Part shown: positions 18,508-27,704 of the stretch, one piece after another
How the letters are laid out: each line of letters begins with the position of its first letter
How positions within the stretch are numbered: position 1 is the stretch's first letter
Source: Candidatus Methylomirabilis sp.
Lineage (GTDB): Bacteria; Muiribacteriota; Ozemobacteria; Ozemobacterales; Ozemobacteraceae
DNA: 33,374 bases
Reading direction: 5' to 3'
Assembly (NCBI GenBank): GCA_020722725.1
Contig: DYKG01000036.1
Location: forward strand, 1,302 to 34,675
Made by a program: the position numbers and the translations under genes
Notes under the pieces: generated by a model
Told to the model about the DNA's origin: nothing
Databases searched by the model: none
What the model saw: the letters and a program-made list of their open reading frames with translations, nothing else

Positions 18508-19872
18508 CTATTTAAAAACAAAAGCCAGTGCTTCGCGAAGTGAAGCAAGTTTGCTTATACCCGGTTCAGCAGCAATATCGGAACCAGACGAAATAAGAAA
18601 TCTTTTGAAACCAAAGCGCTTTCCCTCGGAGATTCTTCGACTTAACTGCGCTACCGGCCTTATTTCCCCGGCAAGGGTCAATTCGCCGGCAAACATCAGA
18701 TCAGCGGGCAATGGCCGATCATTGGCGCTGGCCGCCAGAGCTAATGCCAAGCCAAGGTCGCCGCCCGGTTCTGAAAGTTTCAGACCACCGGCCACATTGG
18801 CGAATACGTCACGATTGTAGAATTTAATACCGCCGTGTTTTTCGATTACGGCAATGACGAGATTGAGCCGGTTGGCATCGAGACCTGAAACCACCCGGCG
18901 TGGCATGGCCAGAAACGACTGGGTCACCAGAGTCTGCAGCTCGGCAAGAATACAGCGGCTGCCCTGCAGCAGCGGAACGACGACAACGCCGGGCGCATCG
19001 CTGCGATTGCGACTGATAAACAGATCTGACGGGTTAAGAACCGGCGAAAGCCCCTTGTCGGTCATCTGAAAAACCGCTACTTCGCCAGTTGCCCCAAATC
19101 TGTTCTTGAAAACACGAAGAATTCTGAAATTTGAGCTGAGCTCACCTTCGAAATATAGAACCGTATCGACGATATGTTCAAGAATTTTGGGGCCGGCAAT
19201 GGCACCATCTTTAGTGACATGGCCGATAATGAAGACAGGCATTCCGCGATCTTTTCCAAATTTGGTCAGAATTGCGGCACATTCACGAATCTGCGAAACG
19301 GAGCCGGGAGTAGCATCAAGCTGCGGAGTAAAAACGGTCTGAATCGAATCAACCACCAGCAAGCGCGGCAGGTATGAGATTATACTCTGTAAAGCCGCAT
19401 CGAGGTTCTGTTCGGCAACCAGCACAATGTCGCTGCCGTTGCCGATTCTCAGCCTTTCAGCCCGCAGTTTGATCTGAGTAGCTGACTCTTCGCCGCTGAT
19501 GTAGGCGAGAGGCTTGATATGCACTCCCAGCCGCGATGCGAGCTGCAACATGAAAGTCGATTTTCCCACCCCCGGTTCGCCACCAATAAGGGTTACGCCG
19601 CCCGGAACCAGTCCACCGCCGATCAGTTCGTCGAAAATATCGATGCCACTTGTCCAGCGTGAGGTTTTTTCGAGCTCAACTTCATCGAGAGTCTGAATCA
19701 TGGAATGACTGGCGCTGAACATTGAGCCAGCCGAGGGAGTCTTGCGTTTTGCCGGCTGTGCCACTTCTTCTACCAGAGTATTCCATTCTTCGCAACCACT
19801 ACACTGCCCCTGCCACTTTGCAAATGACTGGCCACAGTTCTGGCAGATGAAAACCGAGCGAACTTTCGCCAT
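18508..19872 (-). CDS. radA: DNA repair protein RadA
   Basis: 454 residues, normal length. C4 zinc finger CQNCGQSFAKWQGQCSGC (10-27), RecA-like ATPase with Walker A GGEPGVGKST (97-106), the RadA-specific KNRFG motif, and a C-terminal Lon-protease-like domain (SGLDANRLNLVIAVIEKHGG ... DLGLALALAAS). RadA promotes branch migration of recombination intermediates. Its ATG overlaps the uvrA stop by one base (TAATG), so the two repair genes are translationally coupled. Confidence 0.95.
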   Translation of the reverse strand: MAKVRSVFICQNCGQSFAKWQGQCSGCEEWNTLVEEVAQPAKRKTPSAGSMFSASHSMIQTLDEVELEKTSRWTSGIDIFDELIGGGLVPGGVTLIGGEPGVGKSTFMLQLASRLGVHIKPLAYISGEESATQIKLRAERLRIGNGSDIVLVAEQNLDAALQSIISYLPRLLVVDSIQTVFTPQLDATPGSVSQIRECAAILTKFGKDRGMPVFIIGHVTKDGAIAGPKILEHIVDTVLYFEGELSSNFRILRVFKNRFGATGEVAVFQMTDKGLSPVLNPSDLFISRNRSDAPGVVVVPLLQGSRCILAELQTLVTQSFLAMPRRVVSGLDANRLNLVIAVIEKHGGIKFYNRDVFANVAGGLKLSEPGGDLGLALALAASANDRPLPADLMFAGELTLAGEIRPVAQLSRRISEGKRFGFKRFLISSGSDIAAEPGISKLASLREALAFVFK

Positions 19873-22769
19873 TATTTTTTTGCCCCGCGTTTTGTTTTTT
19901 TCATTTCAGCCGAAACCTGAACCAGGTTCCATGAGCGGGCAAATTCTTCCTTGAGAAAATGGCCGGTAAGAGATTTCTGATTATCGGCCACCTGTTCGGG
20001 CGTACCTTCTGCAATAATGTAGCCGCCACGATCGCCGCCTTCAGGGCCAAGGTCGATGATGTAATCGGCACATTTGATGACATCGAGGTTGTGTTCAACC
20101 ACAACAACGGTGTTGCCCTTGTCAACCAGTCGGTCAAGCACCGAAAGCAGGCAGCGCACATCCTGAAAATGCAGGCCGGTGGTTGGTTCATCGAGCAGGT
20201 AGAAAGTTGAGCCGGTCGCCACTTTTGAGAGCTCGGTGGCCAGCTTGATCCGCTGAGCTTCGCCGCCAGACAGGGTGGTTGACGCCTGCCCCAGGGTGAT
20301 GTAACCGAGTCCGACATCTTTCAGGGTCTGCAGACGTCGGCGAATGGTGGTAAATGCCTCGAAAAATTCATGTGCTTCGTTGACGCTCATGTCTAGAACT
20401 TCGGCAATATTTTTGCCCTTGAATCGAACTTTCAGGGTTTCATCGTTGAATCTTGAACCTTTACACTGTTCACAGGTAACGAAAACATCGGGCAGAAAGT
20501 GCATTTCGATCTGAATCTGCCCGGATCCTTCGCAGGTTTCGCAGCGTCCGCCCTTGACGTTGAAGCTGAAGCGTCCTGGAGTGTAGCCCCGAGTTTTGGC
20601 TACAATGGTCTGAGCAAAAAGGTCTCTGATCGGAGTAAAGATGCCGGTATAAGTTGACGGGTTTGATCTGGGTGTACGCCCGATCGGATTCTGATCGATG
20701 TTAACCACTTTATCGATAAAGTCGAGCCCGTCGAGTGAACGGTGTTTACCAACATCAAGATGTGAGCGATTGATGATGTTGTTAAGCAGTGGAAAAAGGG
20801 TGTCGGTCACCAGGCTTGATTTTCCGGAACCGGAAACGCCGGTTACCACCACAAGCTTACCGAGCGGCACTTTTACATCGACGTTCTTGAGGTTGTTATG
20901 GGTGGCACCTTTGAGGGTGAGAAAGCGCCCATTGCCTTCGCGACGTTTTGGCGGCACGGGAATGAAATCACGACCCGTAAGAAAGCGCCCGGTCATGCTG
21001 TTTTCATCGGCCATTACCCGGGCGGGAGTTCCGTCAACCACCAGTTGTCCGCCTTCGTAGCCGGCGCCTGGGCCAAGATCGATCAGGTGGTCGGCTTCTT
21101 CCATGATTTCGCGATCGTGTTCAACGACCAGAACCGTGTTTCCAATATCACGCAGTTGTTTCAGGGTATCGATCAAGCGCCGGTTATCGCGAGGGTGCAG
21201 ACCGATACTGGGTTCATCGAGAACGTAGGTAATGCCGACCAGGGCAGAACCAATCTGGGTGGCGAGCCTGATACGCTGGGCCTCGCCACCAGAGAGGGTG
21301 TGCGCGGCACGCGAAAGATCGAGATAATCGAGGCCCACATCCTTGAGAAATTTCAGGCGGTTACGAATCTGCTCAAGAACTTTCTTGCAGATGAAAGCCT
21401 CGCGGTCGTTCAATTCAAGTCTGGCGAAAAAGTTCACCAGATCGCCCACTGAATGTTGCGACAATTCATGAATGTTTTCGCCCTCAATTCGCACTGATAG
21501 TGCGATTGGGTTTAATCGGCGGCCCTGACATTCACTGCAAGTCAGCGAACGCATGAAGCGCTCGTAGTAATGTCGGGCGCCTTCCGATCTGGTTTCGCGG
21601 AATCGGCGTTCGATGGTGGGAATAACTCCTTCAAAAGGCCTGGTCAAAGAACCCTTCATTGTTCGCCCTTCATATTGCACTTTCAAAGCCTTGCTGCCTG
21701 AACCGTAGAGAATCACCCGCTTGATTTTATCGGGCAGATCTTTATAGGGGGTGTTAAGTGAAAATTTGAAATGCTGGGCCAGTCCTTCCATCCATTGTCG
21801 GGAAAAGGTGGCGTCGGCAAAGTTTTCTGAGGCAATGGCACCCTGGGCAATCGAAAGTTCGGGATCGGGAATGACCAGTTCAGGGTCAACTACCAGTTGA
21901 ATGCCAAGACCCGAGCAGGCGGGGCATGAGCCATAGGGAGCGTTGAATGAAAAAAGCCGGGGCTTGATTTCGGGCAACGAGATGTTGCAGGCGGGGCAAT
22001 GAAGGTTTTCGCTGAAAAGTTTTTCGGTCGATTTTTCGGCGCCCGGTTCGTCGACGATGATCATCAATTGGCCATCAGCAAGTTTAAAGCAAAGTTCGAC
22101 CCCTTCAACCAGACGGGCGGTAATCGATTCGGCCTCGCTGCGACTGATTTTAATTCGATCTACTGCCACTTCGATATTGTGTTTGCGGTTGCGATCGAGT
22201 TCGGGAATTTCGTCATCGAGAGACCACATATTGCCGTCGATTCGAACCCTCGACAAACCTTCGCGTCTGAGTTCATCAAAAACTTTAGCATACTCGCCTT
22301 TACGGTCGCGAACAATGGGGGCGAGCAGAGTAAGCCTGGTCTGGTCGGGCAGTTTAAGCAGGCCATCGACGATCTGACCTGGACTGGAACTTTCGACTTT
22401 ATGCCCGCAGCCTGGGCAATGGGGTCGGCCAATTGCGGCGAAAAGCAATCGAAAATAATCGTAAAGCTCGGTTATTGTACCAACCGTCGATCTTGGGTTT
22501 CGTGAAGTGGATTTCTGCTGAATCGCAATGGTGGGAGAAAGTCCTTCGATACTTTCCACATCGGGTTTTTCCATCTGCTGCAGGAATTGTCTGGCATAGG
22601 AAGACAGTGATTCCATGTAGCGCCGCTGGCCTTCGGCATGAATGGTATCGAATGCCAGAGAAGATTTTCCTGAGCCGGAAACGCCGGTAATTACCGTGAG
22701 AGTTTTTCTGGGAATGGTGACGCTGAGGTCTTTCAGGTTATGCACCCGTGCTTTGACTATGCGAATCAT
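19872..22769 (-). CDS. uvrA: Excinuclease ABC subunit A
   Basis: 965 residues. Two ABC ATPase modules: N-terminal Walker A GVSGSGKSS (about 29-37) and a second Walker A GVSGSGKSSL in the C-terminal half, with two LSGGEAQRI signature motifs. Zinc-binding Cys sets are CPACNISLPEIKPRLFSFN ... CPAC and CETCEGSGQIQIEM ... CEQC. UvrA recognises DNA lesions for nucleotide excision repair and loads UvrB, which is not in this window. It is 18 bases downstream of the FecR-like gene. Confidence 0.97.
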   Translation of the reverse strand: MIRIVKARVHNLKDLSVTIPRKTLTVITGVSGSGKSSLAFDTIHAEGQRRYMESLSSYARQFLQQMEKPDVESIEGLSPTIAIQQKSTSRNPRSTVGTITELYDYFRLLFAAIGRPHCPGCGHKVESSSPGQIVDGLLKLPDQTRLTLLAPIVRDRKGEYAKVFDELRREGLSRVRIDGNMWSLDDEIPELDRNRKHNIEVAVDRIKISRSEAESITARLVEGVELCFKLADGQLMIIVDEPGAEKSTEKLFSENLHCPACNISLPEIKPRLFSFNAPYGSCPACSGLGIQLVVDPELVIPDPELSIAQGAIASENFADATFSRQWMEGLAQHFKFSLNTPYKDLPDKIKRVILYGSGSKALKVQYEGRTMKGSLTRPFEGVIPTIERRFRETRSEGARHYYERFMRSLTCSECQGRRLNPIALSVRIEGENIHELSQHSVGDLVNFFARLELNDREAFICKKVLEQIRNRLKFLKDVGLDYLDLSRAAHTLSGGEAQRIRLATQIGSALVGITYVLDEPSIGLHPRDNRRLIDTLKQLRDIGNTVLVVEHDREIMEEADHLIDLGPGAGYEGGQLVVDGTPARVMADENSMTGRFLTGRDFIPVPPKRREGNGRFLTLKGATHNNLKNVDVKVPLGKLVVVTGVSGSGKSSLVTDTLFPLLNNIINRSHLDVGKHRSLDGLDFIDKVVNIDQNPIGRTPRSNPSTYTGIFTPIRDLFAQTIVAKTRGYTPGRFSFNVKGGRCETCEGSGQIQIEMHFLPDVFVTCEQCKGSRFNDETLKVRFKGKNIAEVLDMSVNEAHEFFEAFTTIRRRLQTLKDVGLGYITLGQASTTLSGGEAQRIKLATELSKVATGSTFYLLDEPTTGLHFQDVRCLLSVLDRLVDKGNTVVVVEHNLDVIKCADYIIDLGPEGGDRGGYIIAEGTPEQVADNQKSLTGHFLKEEFARSWNLVQVSAEMKKTKRGAKK

Positions 22770-22787
22770 ATTTTTTCTTCTGTGATA

Positions 22788-23546
22788 TCAGCGCCAGTCG
22801 TATTGAATTACGCTTGCCTGGGTTGGAGTGCTTATATCTCCGGCTCCAAAGGTAATTTTGTAAAACCCGGAAACTTTGACTGGCTTACCGCCTCCACGAC
22901 GCTTGCTGACTTCGACCAGGCCGTTTTTCACCACGACCTCACCTTTGTCTTTTTTGTCGTTATAAATAACTTTAAAGAGACCTGATGAGCCGTTTACCAC
23001 GATTCCGGCGGCCTCAATATACAGCAGGCCACGTCCATCCAGAGATACCGCAGCAGTAATTTCGCCTCGTTTGAGCTTAACCGGTTCTTTATCAATCTTA
23101 TTTTCAGTTTTATGCAATTCGGGTGGGTAAACGGTCATTTCAGATTCAGCGGCGAGCTTAACCTGATTTTCGAGCTGCACTTTTACGGTTACCGAAGATT
23201 CTTTCTCGGTTCTGAATGAATATTCCTTGTCGAAATCAAATTTTTCCGTGAGTTTTTCCCAGATTCCGAGGTTTCTGCATTCGATTTTGCCGGTGAACTC
23301 GGAAACTTTCGAAAACAGCATCCTGGCCCGTTCTTCCTGGCGAGCAATTTCTGCCGCTCGGTTTTTCATGAGAAAGACAAAAACGGCAACAAAGATCAGG
23401 GCGAACAGAATCACACCGGCGATAACCATGCGCCGCTTTTTGTCCTGACTTTCCTGCGCAACCTTAATCGCCCGATCGCGGTCGGCCTGCAGCTTTTTAA
23501 GCGCCTTGTGATCAAGTTGTTCTAGTTGGTGCCACTTTTTCGCCAT
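22788..23546 (-). CDS. FecR-like single-span membrane protein
   Basis: 252 residues. A charged cytoplasmic N-terminus (about 1-38, basic and probably helical) is followed by one transmembrane helix (about 39-60, MVIAGVILFALIFVAVFVFL) and an extracytoplasmic domain resembling FecR: RTEKESSVTVKV, VKLAAESEMTVYP, VKLKRGEITAAV, and a final VVVKNGLVEVSKR ... VSGFYKITFG. FecR domains in iron-uptake sensing pass signals to sigma factors, but FecR-like domains also occur in unrelated envelope proteins, and no sigma factor gene is next to this one. It lies between pilin-like genes and uvrA; the ribosome-binding site is weak. Confidence 0.65.
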   Translation of the reverse strand: MAKKWHQLEQLDHKALKKLQADRDRAIKVAQESQDKKRRMVIAGVILFALIFVAVFVFLMKNRAAEIARQEERARMLFSKVSEFTGKIECRNLGIWEKLTEKFDFDKEYSFRTEKESSVTVKVQLENQVKLAAESEMTVYPPELHKTENKIDKEPVKLKRGEITAAVSLDGRGLLYIEAAGIVVNGSSGLFKVIYNDKKDKGEVVVKNGLVEVSKRRGGGKPVKVSGFYKITFGAGDISTPTQASVIQYDWR

Positions 23547-23554
23547 GACAGAAC

Positions 23555-23583
23555 ACTATACAGTTAAATTCAAAATGTATCAA
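23555..23583 (-). promoter_or_regulatory. Possible promoter ahead of the FecR-like/uvrA/radA genes
   Basis: Minus-strand TTGATA (23583-23578), 17 bases, TATAGT (23560-23555). It is a good match to consensus but only 8 bases separate the -10 from the ATG at 23546, so the transcript would be almost leaderless. The -35 lies in the last codons of the upstream pilin-like gene. Confidence 0.4.
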
Positions 23584-24319
23584 TACCTACCTGTGGAGTA
23601 GCCATGATCGAGTTTTCTTTGAAAACGCGCTCGTCTTTCGGATACAAGGTACGAATTGTAACCGAAATTGGGAAAAAGTCCACCGGTTTTTCCGGAGGCA
23701 TGTTTCCGGCAACAGAAAACTCAACATACTGAACATCGTTAATCAGCACCCTGGTCCTGGTTTCTTCAGCAATTGGTGTAAGGTTCAATTTTCCTGATCT
23801 GGCGTATTCAGAGGTTTTGTCAGTGGTATATTTAAATGCCTCGGTTTTGAGTTTTAAATTGGCCAACTGTTCTTTAGCCGAGGTTTTAACCGCATCAAGC
23901 AGAAGTTCATGTTTGATAATCTTACCGGCCTGGGGGGGTTTTTCAGGTTCGCAGACCACCCATGCCATGATTTTGGTTTCCCCTGAAGATGGTGGTTTTA
24001 TGGGTTCGCCGGCTTTGAGAATTTTCATGTAGAACTGGCTGTACACATCTTTATCGGGATTATCGCAGGGATCGAAAAAAGTATCGGAAAAAAGGGTGGT
24101 TGGGTAAGTGGCACTTTTGATTTCGCGATTGAGAACGGTCAGAGAATTTCTGAGCTGATCTACGGTACCGCTGATCCATTGAGCGCGTCCGGCAGAATGG
24201 GAGCCTCCGATAAACAGGCGATACACGGCATACATGAACATAGACATGATCAGGCAGGCAATCATGACTTCTACGAGAGTAAAGGCCTGTTTTTTTCGTT
24301 TCTGAAAAAATCGCAGCAT
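23570..24319 (-). CDS. Prepilin-like protein, PilW/GspJ type
   Basis: 249 residues. N-terminal class III signal: basic leader MLRFFQKRKKQA, then FTLVEVMIACLIMSMFMYAVYRLF with Glu at +5. The residue before the cleavage site is Ala rather than the usual Gly. The globular part (about 40-249) has the look of a minor pilin of the PilW/GspJ kind, but no conserved motif decides which system. Three bases separate it from the upstream gene, so the three pilin-like genes form one unit. They probably belong to a type IV pilus or type II secretion-like machine whose main components are elsewhere. Confidence 0.75.
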   Translation of the reverse strand: MLRFFQKRKKQAFTLVEVMIACLIMSMFMYAVYRLFIGGSHSAGRAQWISGTVDQLRNSLTVLNREIKSATYPTTLFSDTFFDPCDNPDKDVYSQFYMKILKAGEPIKPPSSGETKIMAWVVCEPEKPPQAGKIIKHELLLDAVKTSAKEQLANLKLKTEAFKYTTDKTSEYARSGKLNLTPIAEETRTRVLINDVQYVEFSVAGNMPPEKPVDFFPISVTIRTLYPKDERVFKENSIMATPQVGIDTF

Positions 24320-24322
24320 AGA

Positions 24323-25183
24323 TTACAAAGCCCCTTTTCTCGTGATTTTTTCGGTCTTTTTCTGAACCTGACTGGTAAGCTTGCCCTGAAAATCTTTGGC
24401 CTGTCCTTCAACGACAATTTCAATCGCCTCTTCACCATATTTTCGTAAACCTTTAATCGATTGAATCTTAACCTGATCGACACGATAACTCATGGAATAT
24501 GGATAACCCTCGCTGGTTCCCACATCCCAGTCGGTAATTTTTTTGATCTTTTTGTCGATTACCATTTCCAGCGGCGGTTGCAGCCTGGTGCCGTCGATAA
24601 CCATATTAGTGCAATCTCTGACAAAGTAGCGCAGAAATTTGTCCGGTTTCAGGGCTGCATCGGGAGTTTTTGGTCTGATATAGCGACTTTCCGGGTCATC
24701 GGCAGCAAGGCCGGGAGCCAGAAATCGATAATCGGGATTATGAAAGCTGCCAAGCTGAACGAAGGCATTGACATTGGGCAGCGGCAGATAGAAATATTTC
24801 GGCTTGTTATGCATATCAAGCTCGCGCTCAGGGCGAATTCTCACATAAACATCCGGTCGGGTTGCCATGGCCTCAAAGGCTGGTTTTCCGGCAATATCGC
24901 CATCGAATTCGGTAAAATTGCACAGCGGGTTTTTGCCCTGGGAAAATTCAACTGCGTCATACAATTCGGTGGGGAAGAATTTTGCTTTAACCAGGAAATG
25001 CTGAATGGCAGCCCGGGCGGCAAAAAATGCCTGGCGTTCCTGAATCGTGAGGCGGTTATGGCTTGAGGTCGATGACCGGCGGTAAATCATGCTGACAAAA
25101 AGAATCAGCATACAGAAAGAAAAGAAGATGGCAACAACAATTGCCACACCACGGCGATTTGAGGGGCTGAATAAATTTTTCAT
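24323..25183 (-). CDS. PilX-like protein with pilin-type N-terminus
   Basis: 286 residues from the ATG at 25183. The frame continues upstream to 25312, but that extension lies inside the previous gene and lacks an SD; AAGGGGGAT stands 9 bases before 25183. The leader RRG is followed by VAIVVAIFFSFCMLILFVSMIY, a hydrophobic segment resembling PilX (Gly at -1, no Glu at +5). The rest is a large extracytoplasmic domain with no motif I know. The upstream pilin gene's TGA overlaps this ATG by one base. A minor pilin or pilus-assembly role is inferred from the N-terminus and the neighbours. Confidence 0.7.
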   Translation of the reverse strand: MKNLFSPSNRRGVAIVVAIFFSFCMLILFVSMIYRRSSTSSHNRLTIQERQAFFAARAAIQHFLVKAKFFPTELYDAVEFSQGKNPLCNFTEFDGDIAGKPAFEAMATRPDVYVRIRPERELDMHNKPKYFYLPLPNVNAFVQLGSFHNPDYRFLAPGLAADDPESRYIRPKTPDAALKPDKFLRYFVRDCTNMVIDGTRLQPPLEMVIDKKIKKITDWDVGTSEGYPYSMSYRVDQVKIQSIKGLRKYGEEAIEIVVEGQAKDFQGKLTSQVQKKTEKITRKGAL

Positions 25184-26091
25184 CAGTCGATATCCCCCTT
25201 GATGGTCATCAGATGGATGCGCTGCATTCTGCCTGAAGTTTCTTCCGGTTTCTGGAATAATTTCTGGTCGAGGTTCCACTGCACCTGAATCACCAGTTTT
25301 TTCATGGCGCACCAGGCGAATTTGTCGTCGGCAGTATAGGGAACTTTGTCAGAAATCATTTTCTGGGTATAGCGCAAGGCGGTTGGATTCATGAAACGGG
25401 AGCCATCTGGGTTGCCTTCCATGCCCTGGTCAAGGTAGATATTCTGTGTCGGCAGGGCAACGCCACGATTGCCTGCTTCCAGATCGAGCTCGGTCAGAGG
25501 TTTGCCGGTCTCTTCTTCGTTTTCAGCATAATCAACAACCCAGTTTCCATCAGCAAGCAGGGCGGGATTTTTGAGATAGCTGTAGGTGAATTCCTTCGAT
25601 TCTGAGAAATCAGCTGGCTTGCCATCAGGAAAGGACTCACCGATCCTGATTTTTTCAGGAGCAGGCATTTTCTGCTCAGATGACACGTCTTCAACCCGCA
25701 GATGGATCAGATAATGAATGCCACGGGCATCGGTAATGATGCCACGACAGGGATAACCGGCAGATTCTTTGTTGGTATGCCCGAAAAGCATTTTCATCAG
25801 GCCTTTTGCCCAGGTATCATTGAACTTGCTGCTATCAGAAAATTTTCCGGTAAGATCGTCGGTACGCAGATAACCGGGGTTTCCCTGGCGCAGAACGGCG
25901 AAGGGGATATTGTCGAGAGCAGCATTGAGAACTTCGGATGCTTTGTTAATCGCAAAAGCTTCTGAAGCATTCTTGTCGGTTTCAACCGTTTCCTTGCTCA
26001 TCAGGCCAAAGATAGGGATCATTGCCACAACCAGAATCGACACCGCAATGACGATTTCCAGAAAAGTCACGGCTTTTCTTTTCTGTATCAT
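25183..26091 (-). CDS. Prepilin-like protein, PilV/GspI type
   Basis: 302 residues. MIQKRKA is followed by VTFLEIVIAVSILVVAMIPIFGL: Glu at +5, hydrophobic helix, and Ala instead of Gly at -1, the same variant as in the third gene of the set. The remaining ~260 residues are globular and soluble with no motif recognised. It begins 23 bases after the PhoH-like gene. It is first of the three pilin-like genes. Confidence 0.75.
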   Translation of the reverse strand: MIQKRKAVTFLEIVIAVSILVVAMIPIFGLMSKETVETDKNASEAFAINKASEVLNAALDNIPFAVLRQGNPGYLRTDDLTGKFSDSSKFNDTWAKGLMKMLFGHTNKESAGYPCRGIITDARGIHYLIHLRVEDVSSEQKMPAPEKIRIGESFPDGKPADFSESKEFTYSYLKNPALLADGNWVVDYAENEEETGKPLTELDLEAGNRGVALPTQNIYLDQGMEGNPDGSRFMNPTALRYTQKMISDKVPYTADDKFAWCAMKKLVIQVQWNLDQKLFQKPEETSGRMQRIHLMTIKGDID

Positions 26092-26114
26092 GCAAAAGTC
26101 CTTCCAAAAGGGAA

Positions 26115-27422
26115 TTATAGCAACTCAGAGGCCAGAGCGGACAACGAAGACCTTTCAGATTTGTGAAGAATAATGTGGCCGAAAAGGTCGTGGTCTTTGA
26201 ATTTTTCAATTACGAAGTTCAAGCCGTTTGAAGAACTGTCGAGGTAAGGGTTGTCGATCTGATAGGGGTCACCGGTAAGAACTACTTTAGTACCGTCACC
26301 AGCGCGGCTGACAATGGTCTTAACTTCATGCGGAGTCAGGTTCTGGGCTTCATCGACGATCAGAAACTGTTTTGGTATGCTTCGGCCTCTGATATAGGTA
26401 ATGGCCTCGATCTGAACTTTCTGGGATTCGATGAGGAATCTGATTTTTTTATCGACATCGTCAGAGTTCTTGTAGAGGCGGTCCATGACGAATTCCAGGT
26501 TATCGAAGATTGGCTGCATCCAGTGACTGAGTTTTTCATCCTTCGAACCTGGCAGATAGCCAATATCTTTGCCGAGTGGCATGATCGGGCGGCTGACCAG
26601 CAGCTTGCGGAAAAGGTGCTCGTCGATGGTTTTCTGCAGGCCACAGGCAAGTGCCAGCAGGGTTTTGCCGGTACCAGCTCTTCCGACCAGCGAGACCAGT
26701 TTAATTTCGTTGCAGAGAAGCAGTTCGATGGCAAATTTCTGTTGCAGATTAAGGGGTTCGACGCCCCAGGGTTTTGCAGCAAGGTGATAAAGAGGCAACA
26801 GTTTCTTCTGCTCGCCACTGTATTTGGCAAGGGCGGTTTTATTTTCGTTTTCGGCTGCTTTAAGCAGCAAAAATTCATTTCTGAACAGGTCGTTTTCAGG
26901 ATAATCGAGGCCTTCATCGCGCAGGAAGGCTTCAATTCGGCTTACCGGCATAACCAGTTCACGCCATCCGGAATATAGTTCGTCGATATCAACCTTGTTG
27001 GTTTCGAAATCTTCGGTGGGAATTCCGAGAGCATCGGCTTTTATGCGGCAGTTGATGTCTTTGCTGATCAGATAGACGTTTTTATTCTGGTTTTTGAGTT
27101 GCAGAGCACAGGCGAGAATACGGTTATCGACTTTATTTGCATCGAGACCAAACGGCAGCTCCATGGCATTATCGAGAACGATCTGTATCGTACCGCCATT
27201 AGCCATGGCGACCCCGGTGCTGAGATTGCCGCGATGACGCAGTTCGTCGAGCTCTCTTGAAGCCTGTCGGGCCTCACGGCCGCGCTCATCGTTAAACCCC
27301 TTGAATCGGTCGAGTTCCTCAATGACGCCAAGCGGAATCACAACATCGTTATCTTTGAACGAGAAAAGTGACTGATGACTGTGAAGAATAACGTTGGTAT
27401 CAACCACAAAGGTTTTTTTCAT
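26115..27422 (-). CDS. PIN domain fused to PhoH ATPase (YlaK/PhoH2 type)
   Basis: 435 residues. An N-terminal PIN ribonuclease domain (about 1-140; acidic residues in FVVDTNVILH, IEELDRFK and LISKDINCRIKA) is joined to a PhoH ATPase domain (about 215-435) with Walker A GRAGTGKT (247-254), a Walker B FLIVDEAQNL and the LTGDPYQIDNP motif. This is the PhoH2 architecture; studied mycobacterial members unwind and cleave RNA with ATP. AGGATGC precedes the ATG. It heads the long minus-strand train, directly ahead of the pilin-like genes, which is probably just co-transcription. Confidence 0.92.
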   Translation of the reverse strand: MKKTFVVDTNVILHSHQSLFSFKDNDVVIPLGVIEELDRFKGFNDERGREARQASRELDELRHRGNLSTGVAMANGGTIQIVLDNAMELPFGLDANKVDNRILACALQLKNQNKNVYLISKDINCRIKADALGIPTEDFETNKVDIDELYSGWRELVMPVSRIEAFLRDEGLDYPENDLFRNEFLLLKAAENENKTALAKYSGEQKKLLPLYHLAAKPWGVEPLNLQQKFAIELLLCNEIKLVSLVGRAGTGKTLLALACGLQKTIDEHLFRKLLVSRPIMPLGKDIGYLPGSKDEKLSHWMQPIFDNLEFVMDRLYKNSDDVDKKIRFLIESQKVQIEAITYIRGRSIPKQFLIVDEAQNLTPHEVKTIVSRAGDGTKVVLTGDPYQIDNPYLDSSSNGLNFVIEKFKDHDLFGHIILHKSERSSLSALASELL

Positions 27423-27462
27423 TAAGCAGCATCCTATCTAAAAAGTTGGCCATATCCCGATG

Positions 27463-27492
27463 AAATTAGCACAGGGCCTGAAACTATGTCAA
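27463..27492 (-). promoter_or_regulatory. Possible promoter of the phoH-led gene train
   Basis: Minus-strand TTGACA (27492-27487), 18 bases, TAATTT (27468-27463), about 40 bases before the ATG at 27422. The -35 is perfect, the -10 weak. Confidence 0.5.
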
Positions 27493-27704
27493 ACATTGAT
27501 AAAATTTCAGCCGCAATTATCCGCCAGCTCAGAAGCAGGACTCTCGAAAGTTTCATTTTTTATGCCCTGATTTTTGCTTCAATTAATTTTAAGCGGATGG
27601 CAGGGGAAAAACAAGAGAAAATTAGCATTACTGCTCAGTGCTTTCAAATTACCGAGAATTGCGAAAATTCAGGTCGATGCGAAAATGGTTAAGTTTCAGG
27701 TGAA

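Noticed and set aside
25184-25312. Upstream extension of the PilX-like gene
   Set aside because: It lies inside the preceding pilin gene in another frame and would bury the pilin-type leader; the ATG at 25183 has an SD.
27486-27692. 68-codon plus-strand frame starting MSNIDKISAAIIRQLRSRT
   Set aside because: No ribosome-binding site, no family resemblance, biased composition, and its start overlaps the putative -35 of the phoH promoter.
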